This document shows, in pieces, positions 38,063-50,789 of a stretch of 64,000 bases of DNA. The position numbers and the translations under genes are program-made. Positions within the stretch are counted from its first letter, which is position 1. Each line of letters opens with the position of its first letter. The DNA is from Petrosia ficiformis (taxonomy: Eukaryota > Porifera > Demospongiae > Haplosclerida > Petrosiidae): NCBI GenBank assembly GCA_947044365.1, contig OX345647.1, forward strand, positions 807,001 to 871,000. The letters are read 5' to 3'. Below the pieces are notes generated by a model. The model searched no databases, was not told the origin of the DNA, and was given only the letters and a program-made list of their open reading frames with translations.

Positions 38063-41000
38063 TGTATGTATGTATGTATGTATGTTGTATGTATGTACGT
38101 ATGTACGTGTGTATGCATATATGTATGTATGTATATATGTATGTATGTATGTGTGCGTATGTATGTATGTATGTATGTATGTATATATAGTGATACACAT
38201 CTACACGTATACATTCTTATAACTTATGAATATTAGTGTGCATGAACTAAAACTGGAACTAAAAATATTTTAGGGATGTCATTTTGATAATTTTGCTTTG
38301 AAACAGTTCACACCTTTGCATATATATGTGCCACCAAAAGTCAAGGTGTGCTGCACATGTGAAGATTTGAATAGTGAGTGTGATAAGATACCTATTTGTC
38401 TACTTTTGTTCGTTGTACCAAAACTAAAACATATACATACATACATACATCATACATACATACATGCATGCATGCATACATACATACATATATGCATACA
38501 TACACACATACATACATACATACATACATACTTACATACATACATGCATGCATGCATACATGCACATTGCACACATACATACACACATATATGCATACAT
38601 ACATACATACATACATACATACATACATACATACATACATACATACAAACATACATACATACATACATACATACATATGTACATGCAACACTTCACCTTG
38701 AGTAGCTATGTATTTGTATTCTGAGGAGTACCCCTATAATATATATATATAAATAACACATATGTATATTTTCAACTGTAACACAAACCTCTATGTATGA
38801 TGCATTAATGTAATCATTCTGACAGTCTGGTCTACCAGTTAGTGATTTCAGGATGATTCGATTATCATCATCTAAAATGAATAAATGTTTTATTTTATCT
38901 TCTGTTTCAATAAAAAGTGTGTAATCCATTACAAAACAATGATTGAATTGTTTATTAAACTGTAATACATGAATGTAAATAAACTGAACAAGCTTACAAA
39001 ACATTTTTAGTATACATATGCCAATTTGTGTATTGAATTAATGTTATATCCAATGTGTAAGAATTATTAGTAATTAATATTATACTATTTTAATTTTTAG
39101 ACAGAAATGGAAAGATTACTTACAAACTGTAATATTAGCAAAACGGTTCAATGGTTTGTTTGTTGCTGTAACAGCCACTGTCACAAGGTGTTCATTCTCA
39201 CCACTAACAAGCATCTGAAATGAACTAATATGAAATATATACTGACACACTGACAAGCAAATCATATTAACTTACAGAATATTGTGAACGAAATCCTTTG
39301 TTTGAGTTAGCATGACTTTCAGCTACAAACTCTCCAAACTTAGATACAGGTATTGGACCTGTTTTAACATGTTTCATATCACCATTGATCTTCCTTGCCT
39401 CATCTGTACCTTCTTGTACAACATTCAAGATCACCTGTTCATCAACTCTACCAGAGGAATTAATAGCCACAAATTGATATGTACCCTGATGTTGAATTTC
39501 AGCTGTCAGTATCACTAAACTACCATCCTCATGTATTTCATGGGCATAGTCTGACTCTATAGAGTTACCCTCATGATACCAGGTACAAATTGGTTTGGGT
39601 GTACCAGATACTTGTACTTTGAATGTGACACATTGACCTTCCTCAACTGTCATTGTGCTTGGGATGTTTTGAATGACTGGTACTACACCAGCTGAGTTTT
39701 CAGGCAGCGATGGATGTATACACATAATAGCTAAATTGAAAGGAATAATACATGAATAAGAAAAGAAAATATGTAATTAGAACATTACATTTCACTTCTT
39801 CATATTTTGGCTCTTCATTCTCATTCTCTTCTGGTCTAGTGAATTGCATTGTAGTTGATGAAAGTTCCTTTTTCTCATTACAATATATTGAGTCGGCACC
39901 TTTTTTCCTGAAGGATAACTTAGTAAGTTGTTTCTGTGTGTGTGTGTTTTTTTCATTCACAATCACCTCATCTTTAATACTATGACAACAGTCATTATCA
40001 CTGTCCCTATCATTAGTATAACAGCCAAAATAGCACCAACAACTCCACCAATTATTGGTCCAATATTACAAAAGGATTGAGAGGAGGATGTCACTAAACA
40101 GACCATGAATACAAAAGAATTAATGTGAAAGTTAAAAAATCTACTATATAAACTCTTACGTATATCAGATGTCATAACTGTTATATCTATCCATTCTCCT
40201 GGACCAGCAATAGTATATGCTCTCACACCAACTGTATAACTTGTGTTTGGTAATAGTCCATCTATTATGTGTTGAGTGTTTGTTGTGCCATTTACATATA
40301 TAAATGAATCACTGTTGACTCTCTATAACGTATATCATACATGATGATGATACCATTAGGAATGGAGGGATGATTCCATGTGATATTGATCTGATCTACA
40401 TCTGATCCACTTGACATTAGGTTTGACACCACACCAGGTTCTGAGAGACACAAACATCATATGAAACATGAACTAGTAATGAATATACTAACTGACCAGC
40501 TTGTTCAGTCTGTTGTGTTCTATTATCACTTGTTAATCCAGTTCCAACATCATTGTATGCTGCTACCGTCACAGTGTAGTTAGTATATGGTCTCAGTTCA
40601 GTGAGAGTGTATGATTTGTCCTCTCCTCCAGTGATGTTGATAGTGTCAGAGAATGTTGTGTTTGTGTAGTAGAGTAAGTATCCAGTGATGGGTCCATTCT
40701 GTCCGGAACAAGGTACCTCATCCCATGTGACAATCATGGACCTAGCCTCAACTGAAGAGAAGGTGATGTTTTCAGGGGCTAGAATAATTAATAATTGATA
40801 GTATTCCTTTTTACAGTACAATTTTACACCAAAGCTTACCAGCATAAAGTGTTGTAGTGACCACATTAGCAAGAGTATCGTTATCATTACCATATATTCC
40901 CTTCAATAATATAGTACAGTTACTATCAGGATTAATACCACTGAACACAAGTGGTGATGAACTAGAGGTCCCTTCAGTAATATTATCTGATTGTCCCTCA

Positions 41001-43475
41001 CAGAATCTATAACACTGACGTGTTATACTGTAACCATTAGAAGGGATTGGATCAGGTTCAGTCCATGTCAGAGTAATAGTGTTACTAGTAGAAGTAGCTG
41101 TGAGGTCACTCACTGATGGTAGTGCTGAAGGGAATCAGTAATATAGTGATTATAATACACAAGATGTTTACTATCACTTACTTAATGTCACACTCTTAAT
41201 ATTACTTTTAATACTGGGTAGTACAGTAGTATCATTATCATCATATGATACCACAAAGAACTCATATGTTTGATCCTGAGTGAGTCCTGATGTCACACTG
41301 TATGTTGTATCAGTGGTGTTTACTAAACTCTGAATATCATCACTACCATTGAGAGAATAGAACACCTCATATTCAGGTGATGATCCTGTCCAGGAGAGTT
41401 GTACATGAGTCAGACCTGTACCCAGTCTTGTTAGTGTGAGAGTGGGGGTAGCAGAAACTGTGAAAATTATAAAGTAATCATCTATGAAATTAACACAAAT
41501 TTATTAATGGGTTAATGAAATTTGTAAAAGGCAGGACTAGTTTTAAAGTTCAGTGATCTTTATTCATGCACTACTATGTGAATTCTGTGGTTTGTATAAG
41601 TGTTATACTATTTTGAATGTGTAATACAACTACAACACTATCTTTACATGAAGTGACAAGCCTAGTTTTAAAGTTCAGTGATGTAAGTTCACTATAGAAT
41701 CTGACATGTACATGTAATATACAAACAAATGTATATATGATATACATGTACTTGTGTAAACCACAAATGAATATACATGTATACATGTACATACATGTAC
41801 TCACATACAAAACACTGGTATGTCCATACTAAGCTTTACTGTTACTCATAAATGAGTTTAATTGTTCCCAAGAATACAAATATAATGTAATGTAGTTTAA
41901 CTTTTAAAGAGTTTAGTGTTTAAATGCATTATATGTATGGCATTCTGACTTTCATATTTTATGTCATATTTAATGTTTGGGTTTAGTGTAATTATATATG
42001 TTATCATCCATATGACTTCACATGAAATACTGTTTCAAATTAAAACAAGAAATTTGCTTTTTAAGACTGGATTCACTCCCTAAACACTCATATGTCCATA
42101 CCAAGTAATTCCTCTAGCTTATTATTACTAATGAATGTGTTTAACTATCTCCAAGAATGGAAATATATTTCAGATGTAGTTAAATGAGTATATATAATCA
42201 TAAGAAAAGGGGTCATTTGGTAAATATTAATTTTGATAAAAAGCTAACCTTTAAATGTTACCATTTTATATAACAAACTAAACCAGGTATCTAGAAGAGA
42301 AATGATTGATCTTCCTGGATACCAACTTTAGTTTCCTTTCTAAATTAGTAAGAATTTAATTAAAAGGTAAGCATTCAATCAATTAATGGTGAATTACCTT
42401 CAAATCGATTTTAGCAATACTTATATATGTATGGACCATATGTCTGGTATTCTAAATCTGACTTTCATATTTCATGTCAATTCTTTGGGATTCTCATGGA
42501 TGGTCACATATTTAATTATTACTTTTCTACTAACCTGTTACAGTTAATGATGAACTACCCTCAGTAGCAGTGACACCATTAATAGTACCATTCCCTACTC
42601 TGGCATTAGAGACAGTACACTGATAGTTACCTCCCTCTCTCATCCTCACTGTCACTGTCACCAGTGTAGCAGTTCCAACATTCACTACCTCACGAGACAA
42701 GTCGTCACTTGTTTCATTAATACTAAATGAGTTTGGTCCTGTACATGTGACATCAGTAGGAGGTCCATTTGTGACATTGAATCTCAGGTTGAATACTGGA
42801 GGATCAACATAACTTGGTGTGGAGATCAGGGATAATGACATGTTTCCTGCTTTAGGACCAGCTATAAAATGAAGTGATATATTATATACTATTACTACAC
42901 AACTCATCATTAACTCACTATTATCATTGTATGTACTGGTATTATACACTCCTACTACTAGTGTTTTATCATCAATGATACATTTGTATAGACCCTCATA
43001 ATCTGATGTTATTGGTGTTGTTGAATCTTCATCTTTCAACAATACAGTACGTGTGAGCTGTTCATTAGTCTGAAATATGGGGTCTGGTCCACTGTAATCA
43101 TTTTCTGTCCTACCATGATTAAATGTTCCAGTGTATACTACAACATTAGTACCATTAGGATAGTAAAAGGTTCCATAGGTGTGTGACATATAATGCAGAC
43201 ACCAAATACCCTCAATAAATCTATCACCATCATCACCCTTCTCAGTATCAGGGAATTGTTGAGATGTAAATCATATAGTAGTCTGGTAATATTATTTCAA
43301 GATACTCAGCCCACAAATATACAACTATAATAATATAGTATTGAGAATATAATACATAACAACTTCATAAAGATTTACCTCCTTCTGGTGGTATGGGTCT
43401 ACTTTGTTGTCCTTGTATTCCTGATAATGAACATACTACTAGTACTATTATATATAATACTGATGATATATTCAT
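34031..43475 (-). CDS. R6: receptor tyrosine phosphatase with intracellular Ig domain; two ectodomain frameshifts
   Basis: Exons: signal 43379-43475, Ig1 42919-43324, Ig2 42535-42861, FN3-1 41182-41457, FN3-2 40840-41124, single array-type FN3 40497-40778, FN3 40160-40440, TM 39967-40093 ([19 protein letters not shown]), juxtamembrane 39789-39907 (PKYEEV), I-set Ig 39276-39730, PTP exons 39124-39214, 38789-38871, 38697-38733, 37331-37548, 36978-37141, 36689-36824, 36443-36592, 35782-35875, 35590-35654, 34860-34994, 34653-34781, 34444-34595 and 34031-34166. D1 has [17 protein letters not shown] and [10 protein letters not shown]: an apparently active phosphotyrosine phosphatase. D2 has [10 protein letters not shown] but no WPD. 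Defects: one extra A near 43268-43270 (Ig1) and loss of 4 bp near 40316 (last FN3), each giving an early stop. The catalytic half is intact, so sequencing error or an allele is possible. The final C-terminal exon was not found. Confidence 0.75.
35660..35708. repeat. GTGTG-type simple repeat in an R6 intron
   Basis: Tandem GTGGT pentamers within TG-rich sequence, in the intron between the PTP exons at 35782-35875 and 35590-35654. Confidence 0.8.
37982..38190. repeat. (TATG)n microsatellite in R6 PTP intron
   Basis: About 200 bp of TATG tetranucleotides with scattered TACG, TGCA and TATA interruptions. It lies in the intron between exons 38697-38733 and 37331-37548. Open reading in all frames here ([16 protein letters not shown]) is an artefact of the repeat. 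Confidence 0.95.
38428..38685. repeat. (ACAT)n microsatellite, reverse complement of the upstream tract
   Basis: About 255 bp of ACAT tetranucleotides with ATGC interruptions in the same intron. It can pair with 37982-38190 across a spacer of about 240 bp. Confidence 0.95.
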
Positions 43476-43554
43476 CTTGAACAAGATATCATTAACAGTG
43501 ATACTCCTGAATTACAGTACACCACAAAAATAGAATTGTTAAAATAACTAATTT

Positions 43555-43921
43555 ATTATATAGTTAGTACATGTACAATTACATGGCATAGTAATTTAAT
43601 TGGTCATGTAGACTATTATGATGATTTATATGTACTTGTACTAAGTATAATCTAATAATTGTAGTGTCCATTTCCTTATGCTGTATAATAGATATACAAA
43701 GAAGCAGAATAAATATTTTAATTTAATCATTTTAGGTCTCCAAACCTTCTTTGTGCATCTAATATGAGATATTAGGCATGATAAATATTATTTGATAATA
43801 ATTGGTACATATATCGTTTACATATTTTAATATAATTAGTACAAAGTAGCTATGGTGTTAGATATATGTATCTCCTAAACAACAACTAATTGTTAAATCC
43901 TTGCAACTGCAATAACCAATA
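43555..43921. mobile_element. MITE-like element upstream of R6
   Basis: Homologous to 25561-25925. The left end is altered to TTATTATATAGTTAGTAC; the right end reads AACTGCAATAACCAATA. Confidence 0.55.
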
Positions 43922-44025
43922 CATTTGTCATGAAACAGTAAATACTCCCACAAACTAATAATCAAATATAACTACTATAAATAAATTATACAACGATTTA
44001 TTTATTCTGCTTCTTGTACATCTAA

Positions 44026-44394
44026 TACCTGTTGCTTGTTTTATATCATCTATAGTGACCCCTTCTGAAATTTCAATAAGTATCAGACCCTTCTCTTTAA
44101 ACACATCCTAAACACAACATGTACATACATTATCACATGTCTGTTTATACATATGTACACATACCATTTCAGTAATAATACAATCCACACAGTTCTTTTC
44201 TGTTAATGGTAGACTAGATTCATCTAATATCTTATGACTACCATCCTATAATAACAAATAATATATCACTGATTAGTTTTATATCATATAATAATAATAC
44301 CTTTGTTGTATGTTCCATAGTAATCACTACCTTTGTTCCTTTACTAGTTACCAGATCCATAGCTCCACATATTCCCTTTAACATCGATCTTACC
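44026..44394 (-). pseudogene. OXCT1: SCOT/OXCT C-terminal fragment, copy 4
   Basis: The first exon-like segment keeps [20 protein letters not shown] and a GT donor, but the glycine-rich motif is damaged (GICGAM for GMGGAM). The middle segment has SHKILDESS for SHKILDECS and TEKNCVDC for TGKNCVDC. The third carries EISEGVTIDDIKQATG. Confidence 0.65.
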
Positions 44395-44443
44395 CTATAT
44401 CACCATGGTAACATGTACATGTACTAGTGTTGTTTAGCATGAC

Positions 44444-44585
44444 AATGACCACTTTTAGTTATAATTATAGTATGATGGTTTTCTAAAACATTTAGTTCTC
44501 ATGTAGTTATATTTGATTAACTAAAATAGTATTAGGACTATTATTAGAGAGTTTTGTTGTAGTTAACTAACTAAAAGTGGCCATT
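44444..44585. mobile_element. Small inverted-repeat element (AATGRCCACTTTTAGTTA)
   Basis: The 18-bp left arm (44444-44461) and right arm (44568-44585) are reverse complements with one mismatch. It is non-coding and AT-rich inside. The left flank TAGTGTTGTTTAG is shared with the element at 50229 and with sequence near 37690. Confidence 0.45.
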
Positions 44586-45441
44586 TTTCATTATAGTTAT
44601 TGCAATAGACCTGTAATTTAGTTATGATGTAATATCAATACCCCGGACTACTCAGTACCAGTAACTAAATGATTCCTGTTCATCATATGTGATGATGTTC
44701 ATTATAATGGATGATATTATCATCTTCATGAATTAGAGAACAGTACCAACCATCATCTCACTATATATTGTGGTTTTTATTCAGTATATAACTCAATACA
44801 TGTAGCTATTAGCTATGTTATATCATTCACTAGTTACCTTATAAAGTAATCATCAATCTTACACATTGATGATACATGTATACAGTATAATATCACTTGT
44901 AAATATATACCTATATAGTATACATACATGAATGATTTATAATATTACACTATATAATTATATACCATGTCATTTCAGTGGAGTAGGAACAATATTTACT
45001 TTAGGGGGAGCAAAATCTTTTTAATGAATAATGTACATATTATTGTATATATAATCAAACAGGGAGTTTGCATTGAATGTGGGTGTGCTACTCCTACATT
45101 AAAACTATTGGGGGTGCAGTTACACCTACTCCACTGCATTTAATAGTTATATTGTGTATATACTGATTATTACTGTATCATTATAAACAATAATTGACAT
45201 TAACTCAAACAAAACATACATACATTAGTAACACATACATAATTACATGAATACACCTGTATAGACAAGAAATATAAACAAGTTACTATGGTTACTGTTT
45301 ATTTACATTAATGGAACACAAACTACTGAGATTACTATATTATTGACTATATATAGCATACTCTATATACTATATCCTGATATAATATCTATATTAACTA
45401 TATACTACATATAATCACATTATAGTATATGTAACTGTTCA
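44586..45441. other. R7 3' flank, nothing recognised
   Basis: About 850 bp of AT-rich sequence with no exon, SCOT segment or MITE that I can support. It is unlike the equivalent gaps 3' of R2, R5 and R9. Confidence 0.4.
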
Positions 45442-48400
45442 TTACACAGCTTCATAAACATTAGTGTCATCTTGTTGTTCTTCTTGTTGTTGTGGAGATA
45501 TATCAACATGTCCATATGCCTGACACTCTGTCATTTCAATATCCTTCCTATAATGTATACATGTCATAACATATTGATATCATTAACTTGTGGCTAACTT
45601 TGAATCTTCCATTGTTTCATAAACAACATCACTAGAAGATTTAACTGTGGATCTAAAGACAAGAGAATATAATTCATACTAATTACTAATGTCTATGGAA
45701 AACCTTTCTTTTTCCTTGGGTTTCTTGATCAATATTTTCCAGAGTATTACAATAATAACTATAAAAATAATATTAACTACAATTGATATAACAACAATAA
45801 TACTCAACACTGATACACCAGCTACTAGACCAGTAGATCCAGTCTGTGAATCATTGGATGAACAGATGAGTGATGGAGTTAAACTAGTAGTAGATGATGG
45901 AGTTGAACTAGTAGTTGATGATGGAGTAGTTGAACTATCCATTGTAATCATTATAGTAACTGGAGGTGATCTCTTACTCTCATATTCCACATTATTAATA
46001 GTGAAGACACCATACACTTGAAACACATACTCAATACCATGTTGTAATCTAGGTGATCCTGTAGAGACTACTGATACTGGGAATATAATAGTTTGAAATG
46101 TCTGTTCATTAGTTTGTTTGTATTCCAGTACATAACTTGTCAGTTCAGTGTAGTTCAGAGGTGTCCAGTTAATGATTACTATATCTTTTAATATCTCAAC
46201 TATTAGATCTTCTATTCCTGTATTATAATAACATATTAATAATAGTTCTATATACACTGGATATACCTGGTAATAGAGTTGAGGCTTGTATCTCTATCCA
46301 TTCTCCTGGACCAGCAATAGTATATGCTCTCACGCCAACTGTATAACTTGTGTTTGGTAATAGTCCATCTATTATGTGTTGAGTGTCTATTATACCATTC
46401 ACATATATAAATGAATCATTGTTGTCAGACTCTCTATAACGTATATCATACATGATGATGATACCATTAGGAATGGAGGGTTGATTCCATGTGATACTGA
46501 TCTGATCTACATCTGATCCACTTGGCATTAGGTTTGACACCACACCAGGTTCTGAGAGACACAAACATCATATGAAACATGAACTAGTAATGAATAAATT
46601 GGCTGACCAGCTTGTTCTGTCTGTTGTGTTCTATTATCACTCGTTGGTCCAGTTCCAACATCACTGTATGCTGACACTGTCACAGTGTAGTTAGTATATG
46701 GTCTCAGTTCAGTGAGAGTGTACGCTCTGTTCTCTCTTCCAGTGATGTTGATAGTGTCAGAAAATGGTGTGTTTGTGTAGTAGAGTAAGTATCCAGTGAT
46801 GGGTCCATTCTGTCCTGAACAAGGTACTTCATCCCATGAGACAATCATGGACCTAGCCTCAACTGATGAGAAGGTTATGTTCTTTGGAGAAGATGTAGGC
46901 TCTGAGAAATGAAATGTCAGAATGGAGTTGTGAAAGTCATGCTACACCTGTGGAGATGTTTATTCTTAAAACAGCACTATAAACTAATACTTATTTTGTA
47001 CTAAACCCATAGTCATATGCAAGTACTAAAAATACGAATGTTGTCCCACTATGCAGTGTATTGAGTGTTTCTCCCAGGATAAATATTAAGTGTTAGGATT
47101 GCATCAGTGGTACATGATGTTCAATGTTCAAATGTTGTAAATTTATAATTGAAGGGTGGGGCAGCGCCATGGTACCACCATTTGGGGAAACACTGGTTTT
47201 GCTGAACTCAAACTTCAAACTCTTGTTTCAGAAATTTTGTAAAATCAATTTTGATGTCTCAGGTTTCATAGAAGCTCTTCTCTGTAGCTAACTAAGCTTT
47301 AAAGTTGTAAGCTGAGAAAATAGCTGTGCCCATCCAAACATTAAAAATCAAATGAGTACCCACACAAAATATTTAATCAGATACCCAAATCCATTCTTTA
47401 TCCATTGGCCAGTTATAATTCATAACGTCATTTTTCAACTCACCAGCAAAGAGTGTGGTAACATCATTACCACTATCAAACTCAATGGTATCAGTACCAA
47501 ATGTTCCAGTGAATGATGTGATAGTACAAGTACTACCAGGATTAATACCACTGAACACAAGTGGTGATGAACTAGAGACAATTTGCATAAAATCACCACC
47601 AAATAATGTCTCACATAGTCTACAACACTGACGTGTTGCAACATAACCATTAGAAGCGATTGGATCAGGTTCAGTCCATGTCAGAGTAATAGTGTTACTA
47701 GTAGAAGTAGCTGTGAGGTCACTCACTGATGGTAGTGCTGAAGGGAATCAGTAATATAGTGATTATAATACACAAGATGTTTACTATCACTTACTTAATG
47801 TCACACTCTCAATACTACTATTAACGCTGGGTAGTACAGGAATACCATCATTACTATATGATACCACAAAGAACTCATATGTTTGACCCTGAGTGAGTCC
47901 TGATGTCACACTGTATGTTGTATCAGTGGTGTTTACTAAACTCTGAATATCATTACTACCACTGAGAGAATAGAACACCTCATATTCAGGTGATGATCCT
48001 GTCCAAGAGAGTTGTACATGATCCAGACCTGTACCCAGTCTTGTTAGTGTGAGATCAGTGGGTGTATCAGAAACTGTATAATTATAATTTTAAATTTAAT
48101 GATGTGATCATGTATGAAACAAATTTATAATATGAGTGTTTTGTTATAAAATGTATTTATAATCAACTTTGCTCTGTACCAATGTATATAGACACCTTCA
48201 AAACACTTGTATGTCCATAGTGAGACATTTAATAACTTTCTCTAGTTTTATTATTAATGAGTTTAATTATCTTCAAGAATAGAAATGTAATACAAGTGTA
48301 TCACTACAAATATGTATTGGTTAGTACAGTTGTATGGAATAGTATAACCTAATTATTAGTCATACAGGTTATTATGTTTGTATGGTGACATAAATTAATT

Positions 48401-49283
48401 ATAACTGCACCAATTATAATGTGTAGTATCAATTTCCTTATCTTGTCTAATTAGATGTACAAAAAACATAATAAATATTTTAATTAAGTGATTGTACATA
48501 TGAATTGGTACAAGTGTATATAATAGATTTGGTTTGACTTGAACTCAATATATTAATAAAGACTAACAACTCTATTCTTATATCTTATTATAACTTAAAG
48601 AAATAAAGCTAACTCTTATGTACTTATACAACACTGTTAATAGACAAAGGTACAATAATAATACTACATGACATGTGTTAAATACATAAATAAACAAGAA
48701 ACAGATTACCTAGACAGATAAACACACACATATATATGTTAATTTATAACTTGCATCCTTGTAATAGTACTAACCATATATTAGTTATATATCGATTTTA
48801 TTTTTGTAGTGATACTTAATGAGTAAAAGTATACAATGAAATATTCATGTCTTAAATCAATTAATGGTCTTTTTAATTATCTCCAAGTCACTTTTATTTA
48901 TATATAGAACATATGCTAAATCTGTCAGTTGCTAACATATTTAATTACTAATTTTCTACTAACCTGATACAAGTAATGATGTACTACCCTCAGTAGCAGA
49001 GACACCATTAATAGTACCATTCTCTACTCTGGCATTAGAGACAGTACACTGATAGTTACCTCCCTCTCTCATCCTCACTGTCACTCTCACCAGTGTAGCA
49101 GTTCCATCATTCACTACCTCACGAGACAAGTCATCACTTGTTTGAGTAATGAGTTTGGTCCTGTACATGTGACATCAGTAGGAGGTCCATTTGTGACATT
49201 GAAGCTCAGGTTGAATATTGGAGGATCAACATATCTTGGTGTGGAGATCAGGGATAATGACATGTCTCCTGGTTTAGGACCAG
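45442..49283 (-). pseudogene. R7: type B receptor lacking signal peptide and Ig1, frameshifted Ig2
   Basis: Exons seen: Ig2 48964-49283, FN3-1 47795-48073, FN3-2 47444-47737, single array FN3 46608-46901, FN3 46267-46551, FN3+stalk+TM 45704-46217, tail 45599-45652 and 45442-45547. The tail carries VVYETM, QAYGHV and NVYEAV. Homology to other copies stops at 49340/49341, exactly at the donor of the missing Ig1 exon; beyond is unrelated sequence. Ig2 is 320 bp, 7 bp short at 49150/49151, which shifts the frame to an early stop. A MITE sits in the intron between FN3-1 and Ig2. With no start, no signal peptide and a shifted frame this is a 5'-truncated pseudogene, although all downstream exons are open. 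Confidence 0.8.
48315..48778. mobile_element. MITE-like element in R7 FN3-1/Ig2 intron
   Basis: The left end is TATTGGTTAGTACAGTTGTATGG. The degenerate right end is GTAATAGTACTAACCATATA. It is longer than the other copies (about 460 bp), apparently through a later insertion, and replaces much of the usual intron. Confidence 0.5.
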
Positions 49284-49340
49284 CTATAAAATGAAGTGAT
49301 ATATTATATACTATTACTACACAACTCATCATTAACTCAC

Positions 49341-50000
49341 TCCAAATTTATAAAACGAAAAATTTTTTTTCGTGGGCCAGCATGCATGCCCAAACACAGA
49401 GACAGCACGTAAGCAAAATAAAATGAACTACAACAAAAAATGGAAAGAAACATAATCACTGATATCTCGGACCTAGAGAGAGAGAGACAGAGACAGAGAG
49501 AGAGAGACAGAGAGAGAAAGAGAGAGGTAGGAAGGGAGGAAGAGAAAGAGGAGAAGGAGGTTGTCAATAAAAAAGTGTATAATTTTGCCTCAAATGACAT
49601 TTTTTTTCTTAAAATGATTATTACTTTCACAATAACCAACCATCACCCTACACTACATAGTACTACCGTAATTGGGGCAAGCCTGAGTGAGACCCACACT
49701 AGGGAGTTGGTAGAGAATTTTCTGTACGTACATTGTATATACATGTGTGTATGTATCATACGTAATTCTGTATGTTCTATTAAAATTTCAATTCCTTGTT
49801 AACTACACTGCATGTGTATGAAAAGAGAAGTTGCAGGAGAGAATACAAGAAACGAGATCCATTTGCCTGCTTCTCTATTTCTAACACATCAAACTCATTC
49901 CTTTTTCTGGGTCATCCTGGCTACACATGTCTCTGACCACACCTTCTAGGGCTCGCCCCACAATGATTATCATTCTCTAGTAATAATAATGATTCTTACA
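49341..50000. other. Unrelated segment abutting truncated R7; GA-rich tract
   Basis: Sequence not shared with any other receptor unit. It holds a purine tract of GAGAGACAGA repeats (about 49475-49560). The readable stretch through it is low-complexity (RQRERDRERK-like on the plus strand) and not supported as a gene. Base composition is visibly less AT-rich than the receptor introns. Confidence 0.5.
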
Positions 50001-50108
50001 TTATATTTGATATGTAGCAGTTAGTTTAGTCCGGAGTTGAGGGGGAAATTGAGCAACAAAAACTTGCCAATTCTGATCTCCAACATTAGCTTTGAACCCA
50101 TGAAATAT
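50001..50108 (-). pseudogene. TNPO1: Transportin (importin beta-2) terminal exon fragment
   Basis: A 108-nt segment after a polypyrimidine TTTTTCAG acceptor reads IFHGFKANVGDQNWQVF, then FPPQLRTKL, ending in a stop. This matches the C-terminus of transportin-1/2 (known motif ILHGFKNQVGxxNW...FPxxLKERL), a nuclear import receptor of the karyopherin-beta family. No other transportin exon is visible nearby, so it is either a moved fragment or the last exon of a gene whose rest lies elsewhere. Nothing in it is broken. Confidence 0.65.
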
Positions 50109-50228
50109 CTGAAAAACAAAATAAAAATAATTGTATTCATAAAATACACACACATGTGTGTACACATTAACAGATAAACAACACATATATACACACACAG
50201 ACATACATGTACATACTACATACATATA

Positions 50229-50413
50229 GTGTTGTTTAGTATATACAGTGGAACCCCTCTTATCTAGCCAATGTGAGACTGAGAGGTGCCTGTATCTTTG
50301 AAACTGCTCGTAACTTTGAAAGCAGCCGAACTTAAAACATTTAACTAAAAGTCACAATGCCTTACTAAAAGGGGTTTTAGTCTTTAGATTTAGTTAATTA
50401 ACTAAAACAACAC
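50229..50413. mobile_element. 185-bp inverted-terminal element (GTGTTGTTTAGT)
   Basis: The left end GTGTTGTTTAGT and right end ACTAAAACAACAC are inverted repeats differing by one T. The interior starts with CAGTGGAACCCCTC, reminiscent of pogo/Tc1-like transposon ends. It is non-coding. Confidence 0.4.
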
Positions 50414-50789
50414 AAATGCATACATAGAAATATAGACATACCTATATATCACAGTAACATTTTACTAAAAATAATGGATCACATGACATCACATGAAAAT
50501 ATCACGAGTCATATAATAAGCATAAGCAATATCATGTGACTATGTTCAACACACACATACACACAACAGATATAGACAGACACACACGCACACATAATAC
50601 TGTATTAACAGTGATACTCCCCTATGATGACAATAACAGTGAACACTTCTCCATTCATAATGATTATACTACACAACATATACAATAAATTAATGTTTGT
50701 GAAAATAATAATGCATTATATAAACACACACACACCCGATCATAAACTGTAAATGTTTATAATAACTCACTTCAAATGAACTTGTTATA

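Noticed and set aside
37930..38724. Multiple long open frames on both strands rich in YVCM/HTYI
   Set aside because: They are translations of the TATG/ACAT microsatellites; open in all frames because the tetramer lacks stops in most phases.
49440..49802. Plus-strand frame with Arg/Glu-rich run
   Set aside because: It is the translation of a GA-rich simple repeat.
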